From Prochlorococcus sp. scB245a_519A13 (GTDB lineage: Bacteria; Cyanobacteriota; Cyanobacteriia; PCC-6307; Cyanobiaceae), in NCBI GenBank assembly GCA_000634415.1, contig JFNH01000004.1:1-64000 (forward strand): a DNA stretch of 64,000 nt, in the 5' to 3' direction. Below the pieces are notes generated by a model. The model made no database searches and had not been told where the DNA came from. It was given only the letters and a program-made list of their open reading frames with translations. Both the position numbers and the translations under genes were made by a program. Shown here in pieces: positions 63,683 to 64,000 of the stretch; position 1 is the stretch's first letter; each line of letters opens with the position of its first letter.

Positions 63683-64000
63683 ATGAATAAAGTTCAATTA
63701 CTCTCACTAACCCTCAGACAATTACGTCAAGAAGCAAGTAAATTATCGGTTCCGCTGTACAGTCGCAAAACAAAAGCCGTTTTAGTTGATTTAATACTTA
63801 AATATCAAGAAAAATCTACAAAAAAAACTTACACTGCAGCTCCCCAGTCAAAAACTGAAGAAACTTCTGAGTCCAATGCTTTCAACAGTAGTGAAGAAGT
63901 TAAAACAAATGTAGTTTTCCTACCCCGCGATCCAGATTGGGCTTATGTATTTTGGCAAATATCTGATGCAGATAGAGAAAAAGCGCAATCTTTGGGAGCC
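63683..64000 (+). CDS. DUF4912 domain protein, 3' end cut by window edge
   Basis: At least 106 residues are visible from ATG 63683; an in-frame GTG at 63668 is possible. The N-terminal 45 residues resemble a Rho_N/SAP-like helical DNA- or RNA-binding domain (LRQLRQEASKLSVPLYSRKTKAVLVDLI, by position 12-39). A linker and the start of the DUF4912 domain follow (FLPRDPDWAYVFWQISDADREKA). The function is unknown. Confidence 0.72.
   Translation, partial: MNKVQLLSLTLRQLRQEASKLSVPLYSRKTKAVLVDLILKYQEKSTKKTYTAAPQSKTEETSESNAFNSSEEVKTNVVFLPRDPDWAYVFWQISDADREKAQSLGA

Overview
The window is a compact, very AT-rich chromosomal segment from a marine picocyanobacterium, almost certainly a high-light-adapted Prochlorococcus. 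The evidence is a split, permuted tmRNA gene whose tag reads ANKIVSFSRQTAPVAA, psbX next to ycf66 and a high-light-inducible (hli) gene, a tandem pair of flavodiiron proteins with C-terminal flavin reductase domains, cobalamin gene cbiD, a sufBCDS operon, and heavy use of TTG/GTG starts with tiny or overlapping intergenic spaces. This taxon call comes from gene content; no alignment was run.

Layout. 1-3567: a class V aminotransferase (cut by the left edge), cbiD and guaA. 3568-11350: a two-gene phage-restriction-like island (PLD-SNF2 helicase plus large Eco57I-like adenine methyltransferase) inserted at the 3' end of guaA. 11418-28926: core genes (a RecB/Cas4-like nuclease, PBP2, an FMN reductase, two flavodiiron proteins, alaS with an apparent frameshift, speA, ndk, thiO-like, gatB, coaE, argJ). 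28927-37969: a second island inserted at the 3' end of argJ, carrying two TPR proteins, a DUF697-like membrane protein, a membrane protein with a possible nuclease core, small secreted proteins and a tyrosine recombinase. 37962-64000: core genes again (ParA-like ATPase, aldo/keto reductase, tmRNA, RNA methyltransferase, smc, PRC-barrel protein, a tRNA-Leu gene and an LpxB-like gene, accC, psbX, ycf66, hli, an ABC transporter, HIT, def, an S9 peptidase, sufS/D/C/B and the start of a DUF4912 gene).

The most interesting result is that the two islands share one architecture. Each sits exactly at the stop codon of a conserved protein-coding gene, not at a tRNA. At the far end of each is a second copy of that gene's last codons (GTIEWE-stop for guaA; YVEINSEYTT-stop for argJ), differing almost only at synonymous positions. 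Just inside both ends lie tandem 11-bp repeats built on a TTCAC core (GTTTCACGTGG in the guaA island, TGTTCACnnnn in the argJ island), all in the same orientation: two pairs at one end and one pair at the other. These look like attachment cores and integrase arm-binding sites. The argJ island encodes its own recombinase with a divergent active site. The guaA island has none, so it would be a non-autonomous cargo element carrying only defence genes. The sequences near the right ends also share short blocks (TTGCAA, ATCTACGTT, AAACCC). I infer one family of integrative elements that targets 3' ends of housekeeping genes and rebuilds the host C-terminus on insertion.
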